The notes: generated by a model not told the origin, from the sequence alone. DNA of 64,000 nt from Mycosarcoma maydis (GCF_000328475.2 NC_026480.1:930001-994000); one strand, 5' to 3'; counted from the stretch's first letter, positions 45,735-55,786 are shown. Made by a program: numbers and translations.

Positions 45735-47039
45735 CTATTGCGGAGCACACTGCATGCCAGGACCCTGTCCACCACCCATCTCGTCGTGATCTTCCCAGCC
45801 ATCGTCGTTCATGTGCCCTTGCCCTGGGATGCGGGCTTGGTTGCTACCAAATTGCTCCACTTTGGCTGGGACGGGCTCGCACTGGTCTTCGATCGTCTCT
45901 GATGTCGTCTCGAGATCCGGTCTGGCAGGCGGCAGCGCAGATTGCAATGCTTGTCGGATCGCCGGGTCGGAGGCGAGCTGTGCGTCGGTGGGAAAATCAA
46001 CCTCCCATCGAATGTAGAGGTCTCCCTTGGTTTGATTGCGATCACGATACTGGGGCATACCCTCGCCCTTGATCACGTCAACGTCTCCTGGCCTGGTGAT
46101 CTTTGAGCGCAATACCTTAAGATGTCTGCCGTCCAAATGTGTCAACACCGTCCGTGAGAAGCCAAGCAAAGCTTCGACAAGAGTCAGGCGCACCGTTGTC
46201 ATGAGATCGAGTCCTTTTACCTCGAAAGCTTTATCCTTCTGCATCTTGAGCTCGATCAAGATATCGCCAGCTTTGACGCCTGGTTCTTGGTCTGCCGCTT
46301 CTTTGAATACGATCTGCTGGCCGTCAACCATTCCTTTTTCGATTTCGACATCAAGCTTTGCTTTTGCTTTTGTGGTCTTTTCACCTTTGCACTTTTTGCA
46401 ACGATCCTTGTCGCGCACCTTTTTGCCCTCGCCGTGACAGTCGGTGCACTCGACGTAAGATTGCGCAATCATGCCGTTGCCCATACTGCGCTGTTGAAGT
46501 ACTGAGCCTTTTCCGGAGCATTTGACGCACTCCTTCTCAACAAGGCCGGGCTTGGCACCTGAGCCCTGGCAATGAGTGCAGATGACGTTCTTGGTGAGGT
46601 TGAAATGAGCTGTTTTGCCCTTGTACAGGTCAGCCAGGGTAACAGCGTACTCAATCACTGCATCCTCGCCCTTTGTCCGACGGGGTCGTCGACCACGAGG
46701 CATACCACTCATGCCCGGCATGCCGCCCATTCCCATACCGCCGCCAAACATGCTCGCTAGGAAGTCGTCCATGTCTGGTGGCATGCCTCCTGGACCACCT
46801 GGCCCACCTGGACCATCATCGCCATATCTGTCGTATGCAGCACGTGAATCTGGATCGGAAAGCGTCTCGTAGGCGTGATTGATCTCGGCAAACTTTTCGT
46901 TGGCTACTGCCGGGTCGATCTCCGGGTTCTTGTCTGGATGGTTGGCAAGCGACTGTTTGCGGTAGGCCTTTTTGATATCTGCGGACGACGCGTCCGGCGC
47001 CACGCCGAGTATATCGTACAGATGTGTTGACTCGACCAT
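45735..47039 (-). CDS. Type I DnaJ/Hsp40 co-chaperone with CaaX tail (Ydj1-like)
   Basis: The ATG at 47039 gives 434 residues; the frame extends 15 codons upstream but only to a TTG. Residues 6-68 form the J domain with HPD in SLANHPDKNP. A Gly/Met-rich linker follows (MFGGGMGMGGMPGMSGMPRG). The zinc-binding region has four repeats: CTHCQGSG, CVKCSGKG, CTDCHGEG and CKKCKGEK, the last one degenerate. Two substrate-binding beta domains complete the chaperone. The protein ends QCAPQ, a CaaX farnesylation motif as in yeast Ydj1 (CASQ), which anchors it to ER and mitochondrial outer membranes. It should stimulate cytosolic Hsp70 for folding and import of precursors. The 3' end is 109 bp from the convergent Nudix gene. 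Confidence 0.96.
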   Translation of the reverse strand: MVESTHLYDILGVAPDASSADIKKAYRKQSLANHPDKNPEIDPAVANEKFAEINHAYETLSDPDSRAAYDRYGDDGPGGPGGPGGMPPDMDDFLASMFGGGMGMGGMPGMSGMPRGRRPRRTKGEDAVIEYAVTLADLYKGKTAHFNLTKNVICTHCQGSGAKPGLVEKECVKCSGKGSVLQQRSMGNGMIAQSYVECTDCHGEGKKVRDKDRCKKCKGEKTTKAKAKLDVEIEKGMVDGQQIVFKEAADQEPGVKAGDILIELKMQKDKAFEVKGLDLMTTVRLTLVEALLGFSRTVLTHLDGRHLKVLRSKITRPGDVDVIKGEGMPQYRDRNQTKGDLYIRWEVDFPTDAQLASDPAIRQALQSALPPARPDLETTSETIEDQCEPVPAKVEQFGSNQARIPGQGHMNDDGWEDHDEMGGGQGPGMQCAPQ

Positions 47040-47472
47040 ATCTCTGAAGATGATATCCCGCGACGAATGGTTGTCTATAGACAAGAAGCGACGAAGGACT
47101 GGGCTTGCTCTTTCCTTGTCTAGGCCGTCGTCATCACACAGAGCTTGTGCAGCGCAGGAACCAATAAGTTAATTCGTGAAATGGAAGCTCAAAAAACAGA
47201 AAAACAGAAAAACGGGAAAGATTTTGCAGCCAACTGAGCTTCTGCCGAAGTCGACACGATGCAGCACACGACACACAGCTCCACGTTCCCAAGAGTGGAG
47301 GTGTTTGATCGCTTTTCAAAAGTCTGTAATTTCACCGTGCCTCTCATTCGTGATTCGTGATTCGTGATTCGTGATTCAGTGATTCACGGAGGAGATTTCA
47401 ATCGTGGATCCCAGCAGCAAAGTCTGTCGTCGAATGTATCAAAGCCTAGCGATGTTGGCGCAAAGCGAAGAA
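47040..47472. other. Intergenic region, 433 bp
   Basis: This lies between two minus-strand genes and should hold the DnaJ promoter and the DcpS 3' end. It contains the most regular heptamer array in the window (47346-47388). I see no gene. Confidence 0.6.
47346..47388. repeat. GANTC heptamer array, five units
   Basis: Four perfect tandem copies of ATTCGTG are followed by ATTCAGTGATTCACG. The register is exactly 7 bp across the perfect part. Confidence 0.92.
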
Positions 47473-48620
47473 CTATGATGATTGATCAGGGTATAAGACG
47501 GACCAAAGCTTGCTGTTGGTTCCGAGAGAATAGTTCAATGTGCGCTTCTTCATATCTACGCCGAGCTTGAGCAGGTCGACCACATCGTCTAGCAAGTGTG
47601 CTTGTCCTACCACTGCACCAGGGTGAGATGTAAAGCTTGATGCTAAAATGTGGACGTGTAGATGGCTGTTTCGATGCAAACAGCTGTCCAGGTCAGTACA
47701 CGTGTTTTGCTTTCCTCTACGACGTGCTGAAAGATCACTTACTAATAGCTTGGGTGATAGTGAAGAAAGCACCGTACATTGCCCTCCGCGCTATCGTTTC
47801 TCCCTGTCAGGCCATACCTTTCAAATGCCACTCGACTTGCCTCCTGCTTGATGCTTTCCAGCATTGTCACGTGCTCCTGTTTGAGGTCTCGAATACTCTT
47901 CAGCTCTCGATTGTGCACGATTGCCTGGATGTAGAGGCTCGAGGCTGTCTTCTGATCCCATTTTAGATCGGGTACAATGATGAAGCCATTTTTTGGATCA
48001 GGTTTCTCGAATAGGATACTTTCAGCTTCCTTCTTGTGCTCCAGGATGTTGTATACCCACTGGATACGAGATGGTGGAAAAGACTCGATCCAAGGCAGCA
48101 CCTTTTGCTGGTACATCTCCGGCGTCTCACAGACCATGATTTTGCGCTGTGCAGAGTACTTGTCGATGTGCGTCTGTGTTGCGGGCCTAATCAACGTAAT
48201 CTTGACATCAGCATCAGACTCGGTCCCGTAACATTGCTGAGAGCGAGCGGACCATGCAAGCAACCATGTGTAGATATCGTTCTGACCCAGGCTACTGAGC
48301 GCCGAGAAGAGGGCATTGTGGTGCTGGCGCGTGCCTGTAGCAGTATCTTTGTGTGTTGCTTTGCTCAGCTTGCTGGCCTGTGATTCATTCTCGCTTGATA
48401 CAATTGGGACCGCAGAAGTATCTCGAAGTCGCTCGTAGAATCGTTCTGAAAAGTGTGTCTTTTCAACGATCAGAATGGCTTGCTCGATAGCTTGAGCACC
48501 ATTGGACCCAGTTATAGCGAATTCTCCCAGAAGGTTGGCGGACTTGAGTTTGGGGTCCTGATCGAGTATTTTGATCAGTTGGAAGCCTTCAAGTTGGCTT
48601 CCATCTGATGAGATAACCAT
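47473..48620 (-). CDS. Scavenger mRNA-decapping enzyme DcpS/Dcs1/Nhm1, two exons
   Basis: Exon 1 is 47743-48620 and exon 2 is 47473-47665; the 77-nt intron has donor GTAAGT and acceptor AACAG. The 356-residue product has the DcpS N-terminal swapped domain and the C-terminal HIT domain. Characteristic stretches are GFIIVPDLKWDQKT, LYIQAIVHNRELKSIRDLKQ and RCFLHYHPSYYHLHVHILAS. The HIT triad is H294-L-H296-V-H298, encoded directly after the splice junction (codon 293 is split). The enzyme hydrolyses the cap dinucleotide left after 3'-to-5' mRNA decay, releasing m7GMP. The start at 48620 (MVISSDGSQLEG) is the first ATG; the frame upstream leads only to a TTG. Confidence 0.94.
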
Positions 48621-48853
48621 GCTGTCTGTATCTACTCTGAATGAGATGACGAGCGATGTTGACAAGAAGGACAATCGCGAATTCAGCCAGGGTCCACTTG
48701 CGTCTTTCGTTGCTGCTCAATCGTGAATGCCGAGTCCCGCACAATTTTCTTCCAGCTTTCCTCCACTTTGGTAATCCTTCACATCGAGCCAGCCGCGACC
48801 TCCTTTCTACCTTTCTTCCCCTGCCAAACACACCGATCTGTATATCAATCAGT
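48621..48853. promoter_or_regulatory. Bidirectional promoter region, 233 bp
   Basis: This short segment separates the divergent starts of DcpS and the NDUFAF4-like gene. It carries one GTGAATG-type heptamer unit at about 48721 and a pyrimidine-rich tract before the plus-strand ATG. Confidence 0.55.
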
Positions 48854-49697
48854 ATGGGCTCGTCATCTTCGAAACCAGCTCGGAAGCTTGGCTCAGAGGT
48901 AGCCTCTACCGTCTCTCGTTCTGTCCCCTCCGCAGCTAAGCCCTCCGCCAACGCTGTTCGCGCACAGCCAGGAAAAGCACCGCCGAGCGAGTATGGAGCT
49001 GCTACAGCCAAGCAAGGCAGTCAATATGCTCCGCCAGCATCGACTAGGCGCGAGCAAGAGATGCAGCGACAGCAACAGCAGGCGAGTGAGACGAAGTCGG
49101 CTGACATCATGCGCGATGCTTACGATCCGCAGTTCCTTCAGAACCTGACCCGATTGGGACAGGTAAAGGTACCAAAGAACGCGACCAATTATCAACCTGT
49201 AAGTAGCTTTGTCCACATTGTTCGCCCTCATCTGATTGCTGGGCGTGTCGCTGACACTAATGCCTCTTTGCTTGATTGATATGCAGACCGATCAAATGCT
49301 ACGCATTCTCGAAGCACGAGAAAGAGCCAGTCTGGACAGCCTTCAAACCGCCAATGCTCTATCCGCCTCTTCCAGTACCGCCACCACCCAAACTACGCCA
49401 ACAACTAGAACCGGTCCACCTCGTATTTCTGCGAATACAATCACCTTGCTTCTTGACGACCGAAAACACTGCGAAACGCAAAAAGACCTCGAACTTCTGG
49501 CTCTGGAATACGATCTCCCACTGGAAACGATTGAATCATTGGCAAAGTACTACAACTCGCCAACGATGGCCGAGGAGATTCGAGATGAGGCGGATGCGAG
49601 GCAGGAAGACCAGGCGAATCGTCAAGATGAAAGAGCCCCTACCAAGGTAAGGGGTGTCTGGGTGGTGCCTAAGTTGCAGGAGCAGATCTCGGGTTGA
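48854..49697 (+). CDS. N-myristoylated NDUFAF4-like complex I assembly protein, two exons
   Basis: Exon 1 is 48854-49198 and exon 2 is 49287-49697; the 88-nt intron has donor GTAAGT and acceptor GCAG. The product is 251 residues. It starts MGSSSSKPAR, an excellent N-myristoylation signal (Gly2, Ser6, basic at 7-10). The middle is Gln/Ala-rich. The C-terminal part (RISANTITLLLDDRKHCETQ, then LALEYDLPLETIESLAKYYN) resembles the tail of NDUFAF4, where a short helix region ends in EY-L--KDV--LLKYF. NDUFAF4 is itself myristoylated and helps assemble mitochondrial complex I. Similarity is modest and was judged by eye, so the assignment is tentative; the gene model is strong. Confidence 0.72.
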
Positions 49698-49796
49698 GAA
49701 GAACGTGGAATGTTAATTGTGCTATTTTACAGATGAGACCTCTTGACCTCTTGAATTTGGCTGTGTGTGCGCTTGTGAGTGTCTATGCGGTTGTGT

Positions 49797-52349
49797 CTAC
49801 AGGACCGTTGCTGTGGCCCTTGCTACAATTCTGGGCTGAAGAAGATCCAACGAAGTAACGACAAATTCGAGGCCATCCTCTTCAACTTCGGCTAGGTGCG
49901 GAGGAATCACGAGATGATCGGGTAGACAAAGTTGGAATGGTGTTGCTTCACGCGTTGACGTGCCCAGCCAGACCCTTGTGTCAGGCTTGTTTCGTTGCTG
50001 TACCCACACATTGTAGTACACAGAAGATGAGGCATCCCTCGCCGCGGACCAATCGAGCACTGATGCTTGCAGCCGTTTTTTCTGGTCTTTAATCGCCAAA
50101 GAGTCGTACACATTCGAAGCAGGGCGCACATCTATGCTCGAGGTGATATTTGCAGGAGAGCCGGATTGTATTTCCTTGCATAGCTGCAGCGCTCCGATGC
50201 GAATTTGCGCAAATGGTCTCGACTCGACAGCAACGGAAAAGCCAAGACTGAGAGCCAGTGGATCCGAACCTTGTCTGTCTCCTAAATGGGGCAATCGAAT
50301 AAGTACGGTCACCGCCTTCCAACCGTGTCCCATGTCGCGGTGCACAACATCGCCCAACGAAACATGCGCTTGTGTCTCCTCGTTGCAAGAGTCAGCAAGA
50401 ACGACGCTCGTTTCGAGGTTGGCGGCATTCATGAGGCTTGTGTCGTACACGACCGTGTATTGCCATTTGTCGCCCTCTCCCTTTGCATGTTGCGGGCCGT
50501 CCGAGATCACCGCAGAACAGAGCGGGATATTTACTCGTACCGACGAAGTCTTTGCAAGTTTGTTCGTAGCCATGCTTACGAGTAGCGATGTGGTACCTGA
50601 CCAGACACGCTCCTGATCAAAAGCCCAGGATACCGATTCTAGTTCAGGACGTGATTTGCCTGGCCATTTCTCGGCATCGTGCCAGCTTGTGTAGAGCAAG
50701 TCTGGCTTGGGCATACATACTCCCATATCGGTGAAGCCGGCCATCGACTCCGTCTCTTTGCTTGGAGCCTTAAGTTGAGTCCAGTCATGGACGCACTTGC
50801 CCCTATCGAACCAGCTCGCTCCTGAGCCGAAGCTGAAATTTGTATGAAAGCCATCCTTGCCAGCACGCCGACGGCGGCGGCGGAGGGTAAGACTAGAGCG
50901 GTTGAAGTAAGACTGTAAGGGTTTGACGTCGTTGGCTGTCAGAGTGATGCGATATTGATTGGGGACGGGGTTGTTCGGAAGGCCGATCCAGAATGCGGAG
51001 TCGATGTGCCACCAGTCCGACCACTGTCGCGTCTGCGCTGCCAGCGAGGGCTCGAGATCACGCCCTGCATTCTTTTCTTCCCACGTCCATCCTGGAGCAA
51101 AGAGTGCCACGCTCAATCCCAAAGCTTCTTGACTTGTTTTCTGCGGCCCGATCATGTCTAGTGACCTCCAGGCTTCAAGCCCGCCCCAGCAGTTCCGACC
51201 AAAGACGTCAATACCAACGTGGACGTCCTCGCGCAAACGATTGAGGCTATCTACCATCGCCGCTGACAGAAGCAGCTGCGGATGAAAACCACCATCATCT
51301 GGGCCTGTCAGGCCGAATCCTCGAAGCTGGAGTATTTGAGGGTTTTGATCATCTAAATCGACGAGATGACCAGGAGGAAGCGGCTGTGGCGGTCTTGCCC
51401 ATGTGTAGTTGGTAAAGAAGGTATGTGCAGCTTGGAAGAATGAGATATTGTGTTGATTGAGTGCGTCTTGCCACGCGAGTTGACCGTGTGGGTAAACGAT
51501 GGAATCGTACCACATGACTTCCCATTCATCCGCATCCTTGCCTGCTTCGATGAAACGTCTTGTGCCTTCTTCGCGCAGATAGTGTACCCATCCGCGTAAT
51601 CGCTCAGCATTGCGGTGCATTTCGACAACTCGAGCCTTCTCGCCAACCCATGCTGGCCATGCCTCCCCTGAACAGCTAAATCCAAGGTCTAGCCCGACTT
51701 CGATATTGACAAGATAGCCTGAGAAGCCGCGTTCGAGAGCCAACCCGATGAGCTCGATAGCGTATTGTGGAGAGAAGCAAGGCTCTCCTCGGAGTGGCAT
51801 GGCTTTGCGTTCAGGACCTCGTAGAAGCCGTGCCATGTCAGGAATGCTCTCTGCCCATTCGAATAACAAGCTGCCGAGAACCTTGGTGCCTGATCTCGCT
51901 GCAGCTGTGAGCCAGCCAACAGGAGGAACACTGACTCGCTTGTGCGAAAAGTAGATGAAAGTGTCAACCAGATGCAGGTGCTCCAAAGAGTAGCCTCGCT
52001 GTTGAGGGTCTTCGTTGTAACCACCTTGAAAATCGTGACATACAACAAGCTTTGGTGTAGCCTTCGTTGGGCTTGATGGTCTATCACAACCAGCTACGGG
52101 CGGACCATTGTGCTGGCTGCATGATTCGAGATTGTCTTGAAGATTATCTCCATAGTTCATCTGATGCCACAGGTGGAGGTCGTCCAGAGAGTCAAAGTAG
52201 TCCGGTCTTGGAAGAGCCTCAGGATCAAGATGCTGACGAAGAGTCGAAGCCGGAGACTGAAGGTCCAGCTGCGGTCCCGAGCATGGAGGGACAGTCGACA
52301 GTGAAGGGTCTCGACCTGTCCCGACGTAAAGATAGTCCGCCTGCGGCAT
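49797..52349 (-). CDS. Endo-beta-N-acetylglucosaminidase, GH85 (ENGase)
   Basis: The ATG at 52349 gives 850 residues. The GH85 barrel is clear: KLVVCHDFQGGYNEDP, DTFIYFSHKRVSVPPVGWLT, TKVLGSLLFEW, and the catalytic segment GFSGYLVNIEV with N215 and E217, the Asn-Glu pair of the substrate-assisted mechanism. Further on are EVMWYDSIVYPHGQLAWQDA and NCWGGLEAW. The enzyme cleaves the chitobiose core of N-glycans and releases free oligosaccharides from misfolded glycoproteins. There is no signal peptide, so it is probably cytosolic like animal and plant ENGase. The C-terminal 350 residues form beta-rich domains typical of the family. It has one exon. Confidence 0.94.
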   Translation of the reverse strand: MPQADYLYVGTGRDPSLSTVPPCSGPQLDLQSPASTLRQHLDPEALPRPDYFDSLDDLHLWHQMNYGDNLQDNLESCSQHNGPPVAGCDRPSSPTKATPKLVVCHDFQGGYNEDPQQRGYSLEHLHLVDTFIYFSHKRVSVPPVGWLTAAARSGTKVLGSLLFEWAESIPDMARLLRGPERKAMPLRGEPCFSPQYAIELIGLALERGFSGYLVNIEVGLDLGFSCSGEAWPAWVGEKARVVEMHRNAERLRGWVHYLREEGTRRFIEAGKDADEWEVMWYDSIVYPHGQLAWQDALNQHNISFFQAAHTFFTNYTWARPPQPLPPGHLVDLDDQNPQILQLRGFGLTGPDDGGFHPQLLLSAAMVDSLNRLREDVHVGIDVFGRNCWGGLEAWRSLDMIGPQKTSQEALGLSVALFAPGWTWEEKNAGRDLEPSLAAQTRQWSDWWHIDSAFWIGLPNNPVPNQYRITLTANDVKPLQSYFNRSSLTLRRRRRRAGKDGFHTNFSFGSGASWFDRGKCVHDWTQLKAPSKETESMAGFTDMGVCMPKPDLLYTSWHDAEKWPGKSRPELESVSWAFDQERVWSGTTSLLVSMATNKLAKTSSVRVNIPLCSAVISDGPQHAKGEGDKWQYTVVYDTSLMNAANLETSVVLADSCNEETQAHVSLGDVVHRDMGHGWKAVTVLIRLPHLGDRQGSDPLALSLGFSVAVESRPFAQIRIGALQLCKEIQSGSPANITSSIDVRPASNVYDSLAIKDQKKRLQASVLDWSAARDASSSVYYNVWVQQRNKPDTRVWLGTSTREATPFQLCLPDHLVIPPHLAEVEEDGLEFVVTSLDLLQPRIVARATATVL

Positions 52350-53056
52350 GTTGATCAAGCTGAAACGGTCAGCTGAGAAAGGAGTTGGCCAACATCATGT
52401 TCGTGAATGAGCAAGAGAAGAAAAGGTGAAACAGCACAGGGTGCAACCACAAACGATGAAACAAAGAGTCGCGAGTGCTCCGTGCACTCACTTCACGCTT
52501 CGTGCTTTGATCGAATTTTAACGGATGTTAACAAGGATCGAATCCAACAGCTTTGTAGCGTTACTGTGCGTCGAGTGCCATGCACGATCTGCCACGGTGC
52601 CCACACTCGTGACTCGTGACTGGAAAGTGCTTGTACAGCTTGAAAGTCACGAGTCGTGAGTGTCTCCAACTCGGAGCGTATTTCGAGTTTAAAAATGTGA
52701 GTATTGAGAGAAGCGAGAGCGGCAAGCGACGCAATATTTTAAACGTGAAAACATCCAAGTCGTGAGTCGTGAGTTACTGTAACTCAGCGCGGCTGGGTTT
52801 GCTCTAATTTCTGCTTTGGTTGCGACCCCGCATTTGTGATTCAGCCTTTTGGTGTTTTATGTTGCAGAACGTCGGGACTCATGATTCACAGATTGACCAC
52901 GTATGTCAGCGCAGCACTTCATGCTTGCTTTCAGCGTGTGGTAACAGCGTGTGGTAACCACTTGCTTGTGTTTCCGTAGCTTTCCACGCCCTCTTCCATC
53001 GGAACACCATCCATCATTCTCCATCCTTCCCAACGTCCCCAACGTCTATTGCAAAA
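52350..53056. other. Divergent intergenic region, 707 bp
   Basis: This separates the ENGase gene (minus) from the DUF2470 gene (plus). It has three arrays of the GTGASTC form of the heptamer (52605-52621, 52645-52661, 52758-52774). I see no gene. Confidence 0.6.
52605..52774. repeat. Three heptamer arrays, GTGACTC/GTGAGTC form
   Basis: Arrays at 52605-52621 (ACTCGTGACTCGTGACT), 52645-52661 (AGTCACGAGTCGTGAGT) and 52758-52774 (AGTCGTGAGTCGTGAGT) use C or G as the central base, unlike most other loci where it is A or T. Confidence 0.8.
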
Positions 53057-53905
53057 ATGGCCACAGCTACTGACGATGTTGCCGCAAAGGCAGAAGGTAT
53101 CATTTCGCACATGAACAACGACCACAAGGTAAGTACAGACAAGCTTAGCGCCGCTGATGTGAGCTTTCTATGCATCCCCACTGACCCACCATCTGTAAAA
53201 TTCGGGCCTCATCCTTTCTGCTTCGCTGCTTTTCAGGATTCGCTGGCTTACCTTGCGACGCACTATGGCGATCTTGCAAAGCCACTCAAGCCCAACCAGG
53301 TACTCATGACCGCAATTGACAAGAAGCATCTCGAGATTGTCTACAACACCCAAAAGGGTGCTACACCTGGTAAGGGCAAGCCTGGCTCCAAGACCGTCAG
53401 CGTTCCTTTCTACCCTCACCTCGCTGGCTACTCTGAGGTCCGACAGCGACTGGTTGACCTCTCGGCCATTTCCGAACGCGTCATCACCACGCGCAAGCCT
53501 GATATCGTGTATCGTGCTCCAAAGCTTGCTCTCCAAGGAGCAGTGTTGTTGGGAGTGGCGTACTTTGCCCTGCGATCAGACACGCTCGCGTCGCATGGCC
53601 TCGTTCAGTCTATCGTGCCCGAGGGTAGACTGGCGCAGTGGAACGATCTGCGCAACATCACGCTCGGTGGGCCCGCCAAGATGGACGCATTCATCAAAAG
53701 CATTGTGCGCGTTCATGCAATCGAGGGTGCGCTCATGGCTTTAGTCTGCTACTGGAAGGGCGCAAGTCATCTGGTTGCTATCAGGTGGATTTTGACCACG
53801 ATGGTACTGGGCATCCCTTCCTGGATTGCCTTCTTTACGCTCAACTCGCACAAGAAGGCGCTCAACAGGTCTATCCACCTTGATGCTGACAAGAAGAAAA
53901 AATAA
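53057..53905 (+). CDS. DUF2470 haem-binding-like membrane protein, two exons
   Basis: Exon 1 is 53057-53128 and exon 2 is 53237-53905, giving 246 residues. The 108-nt intron has donor GTAAGT and acceptor TTCAG. Its length is a multiple of three and it contains no in-frame stop, so an unspliced transcript would encode 282 residues. Splicing restores the DUF2470 motif ISHMNNDHK-DSLAYLATHY, which the intron otherwise interrupts. DUF2470 resembles split-barrel haem or flavin-binding domains. From about residue 130 three hydrophobic segments follow (LALQGAVLLGVAYFAL, AIEGALMALVCYW, IRWILTTMVLGIPSWIAFF) as in the DUF4499/TMEM254-like region found next to DUF2470 in fungi. The ATG at 53057 is the first in frame. 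Confidence 0.88.
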   Translation: MATATDDVAAKAEGIISHMNNDHKVSTDKLSAADVSFLCIPTDPPSVKFGPHPFCFAAFQDSLAYLATHYGDLAKPLKPNQVLMTAIDKKHLEIVYNTQKGATPGKGKPGSKTVSVPFYPHLAGYSEVRQRLVDLSAISERVITTRKPDIVYRAPKLALQGAVLLGVAYFALRSDTLASHGLVQSIVPEGRLAQWNDLRNITLGGPAKMDAFIKSIVRVHAIEGALMALVCYWKGASHLVAIRWILTTMVLGIPSWIAFFTLNSHKKALNRSIHLDADKKKK

Positions 53906-54012
53906 ACATTCGATGACTTCGATCCCAATGTAAGGAATCGCTCAAACGACGAGAAAGTTGTGCAAGCTTTGTTGTTCAGGAAAGAAGAAGCGTGGAAGCT
54001 GATCTGTGCAGT

Positions 54013-54806
54013 TTAGAGTTTGAACTCGTATCCACCAACACGATTGGCTACGTTGATCTTGAGCTGTTCAAGCAGGTTACCTGACTGATCTTCCAGACCG
54101 CACTTGATTACATCGCCATCCTTGACCTCGCCTACACCCTGCGGTGTACCTGTCAGCAGCAGATCCCCCTCCTCCAGCGTCATAATTGACGAAACGTGCT
54201 CGATCAACTCTGGGATACCAAAGATCATATCACCCGTTGTGCCATTCTGCTTGACCTGATCGTTGACCTTGAGCCACAATCTCAGCTTGGATGGGTCACG
54301 AACACGAGACTTGTCGATGAATCCTGAGGTTGGGGTGAAAGTATCAAACCCTTTCGCAGAGGACCAAGGAAGGCCTTTGGATTTAACCTTGTCTTGCAGG
54401 TTGCGTGCGGTCATATCGATGGAGAGGGTGTAGCCTGCAACGTGCTTCATTGCATCAGCAGCCAAGACATCGCGAACTCGAGGGCTGCCGATGACCACGC
54501 CAAGCTCAACCTCGAAGTGTGCAAGGATGTTTTTGGGAATCTCAACGGTACCATTGTTGGCAAGGTAGGAAGTAGTGGGTTTCAGGAAGAAAAAAGGTTC
54601 GGTAGGCACGGCATTGTTGAGCTCCTTGGCATGAGCTGCATAGTTACGTCCGATACTGTGATGCAATGCAATGCAGTTCAAGAGACCATGACCAAGAGAG
54701 AATCGTACGTCGTTGTCAGCATGAGTGATCCTGATACCACATCGAGCAGATTCTGAAGCACTTACGCAACGATTTTCTTTCCCCGTGTCAGAAATGAGGA
54801 GGCCAT
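54013..54806 (-). CDS. Fumarylacetoacetate hydrolase-family protein (FAHD1-like acylpyruvase), two exons
   Basis: Exon 1 is 54766-54806 (41 nt) and exon 2 is 54013-54655; the 110-nt intron has donor GTAAGT and acceptor CACAG. The 227-residue product begins MASSFLTRGKKIVAIGRNYA, which matches the start of FAHD1. The metal site is formed by FEVELGVVIG (Glu-x-Glu) and SIDMTARN (Asp). Other family motifs are PFFFLKPTTSY, WSSAKGFDTFTPTSGF and LLTGTPQGVG. FAHD1 enzymes cleave acylpyruvates and decarboxylate oxaloacetate in mitochondria. The N-terminus is short and basic (SSFLTRGKK), compatible with import but not decisive. The gene converges on the DUF2470 gene with 107 bp between stops. Confidence 0.95.
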
Positions 54807-55239
54807 CTTGAAAGCGGTTGTACTAGATATGGATGAAGATTGGTCCCCTGGCAACTGCAATACGTCAGTATCTGCTCGTTGTATCTGTTTATGACAGATG
54901 AGACGGTTCGTACTGTATGATTCTGATACAAGGGAAGAGTCATATGTGCAAAGCCGGCAAATCCTCCCCCGACGCGAAAGAGCAACAACGAATCGTGAAT
55001 CGTGAATTGTTCGGCTTAGTGTCGGCCCTTTTTTCAGACGTGTTCACCATTTTGGGATCGGGAGCCCGATTTTCCCGATTACTGCGCACGTACAAAGCCA
55101 ACGTAATGGTGTCATTCGTGATTCGTAGTAGATAGATAGCCGATTTGGCGGCCAGCACTGAAACAGGTCGACACATTCGCGGGCACTTGAGTCCTTCGCT
55201 CCACCACAACATCTGAGCGTAGATCAATCAATACACATC
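54807..55239. other. Divergent intergenic region, 433 bp
   Basis: This separates the FAHD1-like gene (minus) from the CoA-binding gene (plus). Heptamer units lie at 54990-55008 and near 55115. I see no gene. Confidence 0.55.
54990..55008. repeat. GANTC heptamer array
   Basis: Two tandem AATCGTG units are followed by AATTG. Confidence 0.8.
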
Positions 55240-55786
55240 ATGGCCAATGCACACATCAACACAGCACTCGACAGCTTCTTCAACGCGAGCAAGTACGCGG
55301 TCGTAGGGGCTAGTAAGGACCCTTCCAAGTTTGGAAACAAGGTGAGTGCCGTGCCCTCCTGATCGTCGCTTATCAGCACATCTTAGCCTCAACTCACCCG
55401 TTTGGCTTTATCCGTCTGAGCAACAGGTCTTGAAATGGTACCAGACGAATCACCTTGACGCAACACCTATTCATCCTAAGGAAGCTGAAATCGAAAACAT
55501 CCGAACTCAACGTGATGTAGCGCACTTTCTCGACACGGCAGGCACCACCGCAGACAAGATAGCCATCTCAGTTGTAACCCCTCCCAAGATCAGCTTGGCG
55601 GTTGTACAAAAGGGCTTGCAAGAACAGGGTATTGCTACGTTTTGGCTTCAGCCCGGGGCCGAGGATGCTGATCTGATCAGCTGGGTCAAATCACAGCCGA
55701 ATGCGATCCAGGAGAGAATCATTTACGGTGGTCCATGTATCCTCGTCTCCGGTCGCCAGCTTGCTGCGGACAAGGGGAAACTCTAG
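55240..55786 (+). CDS. CoA-binding Rossmann-fold protein, two exons
   Basis: Exon 1 is 55240-55341 and exon 2 is 55427-55786; the 85-nt intron has donor GTGAGT and acceptor AACAG. The 153-residue product is a single CoA_binding domain, as in bacterial YccU/YneT and the small yeast homologues. The nucleotide loop is KYAVVGASKDPSKFGNK-VLKWY, interrupted by the intron after FGNK. Later family stretches are TPIHPKE, ISVVTPPK, GIATFWLQPGAED and the conserved GPCILV (Cys in the end motif). The function of stand-alone members is unknown; they resemble the CoA-binding part of succinyl-CoA ligase. It probably acts in the cytosol or mitochondrion; no signal is evident. Confidence 0.93.
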
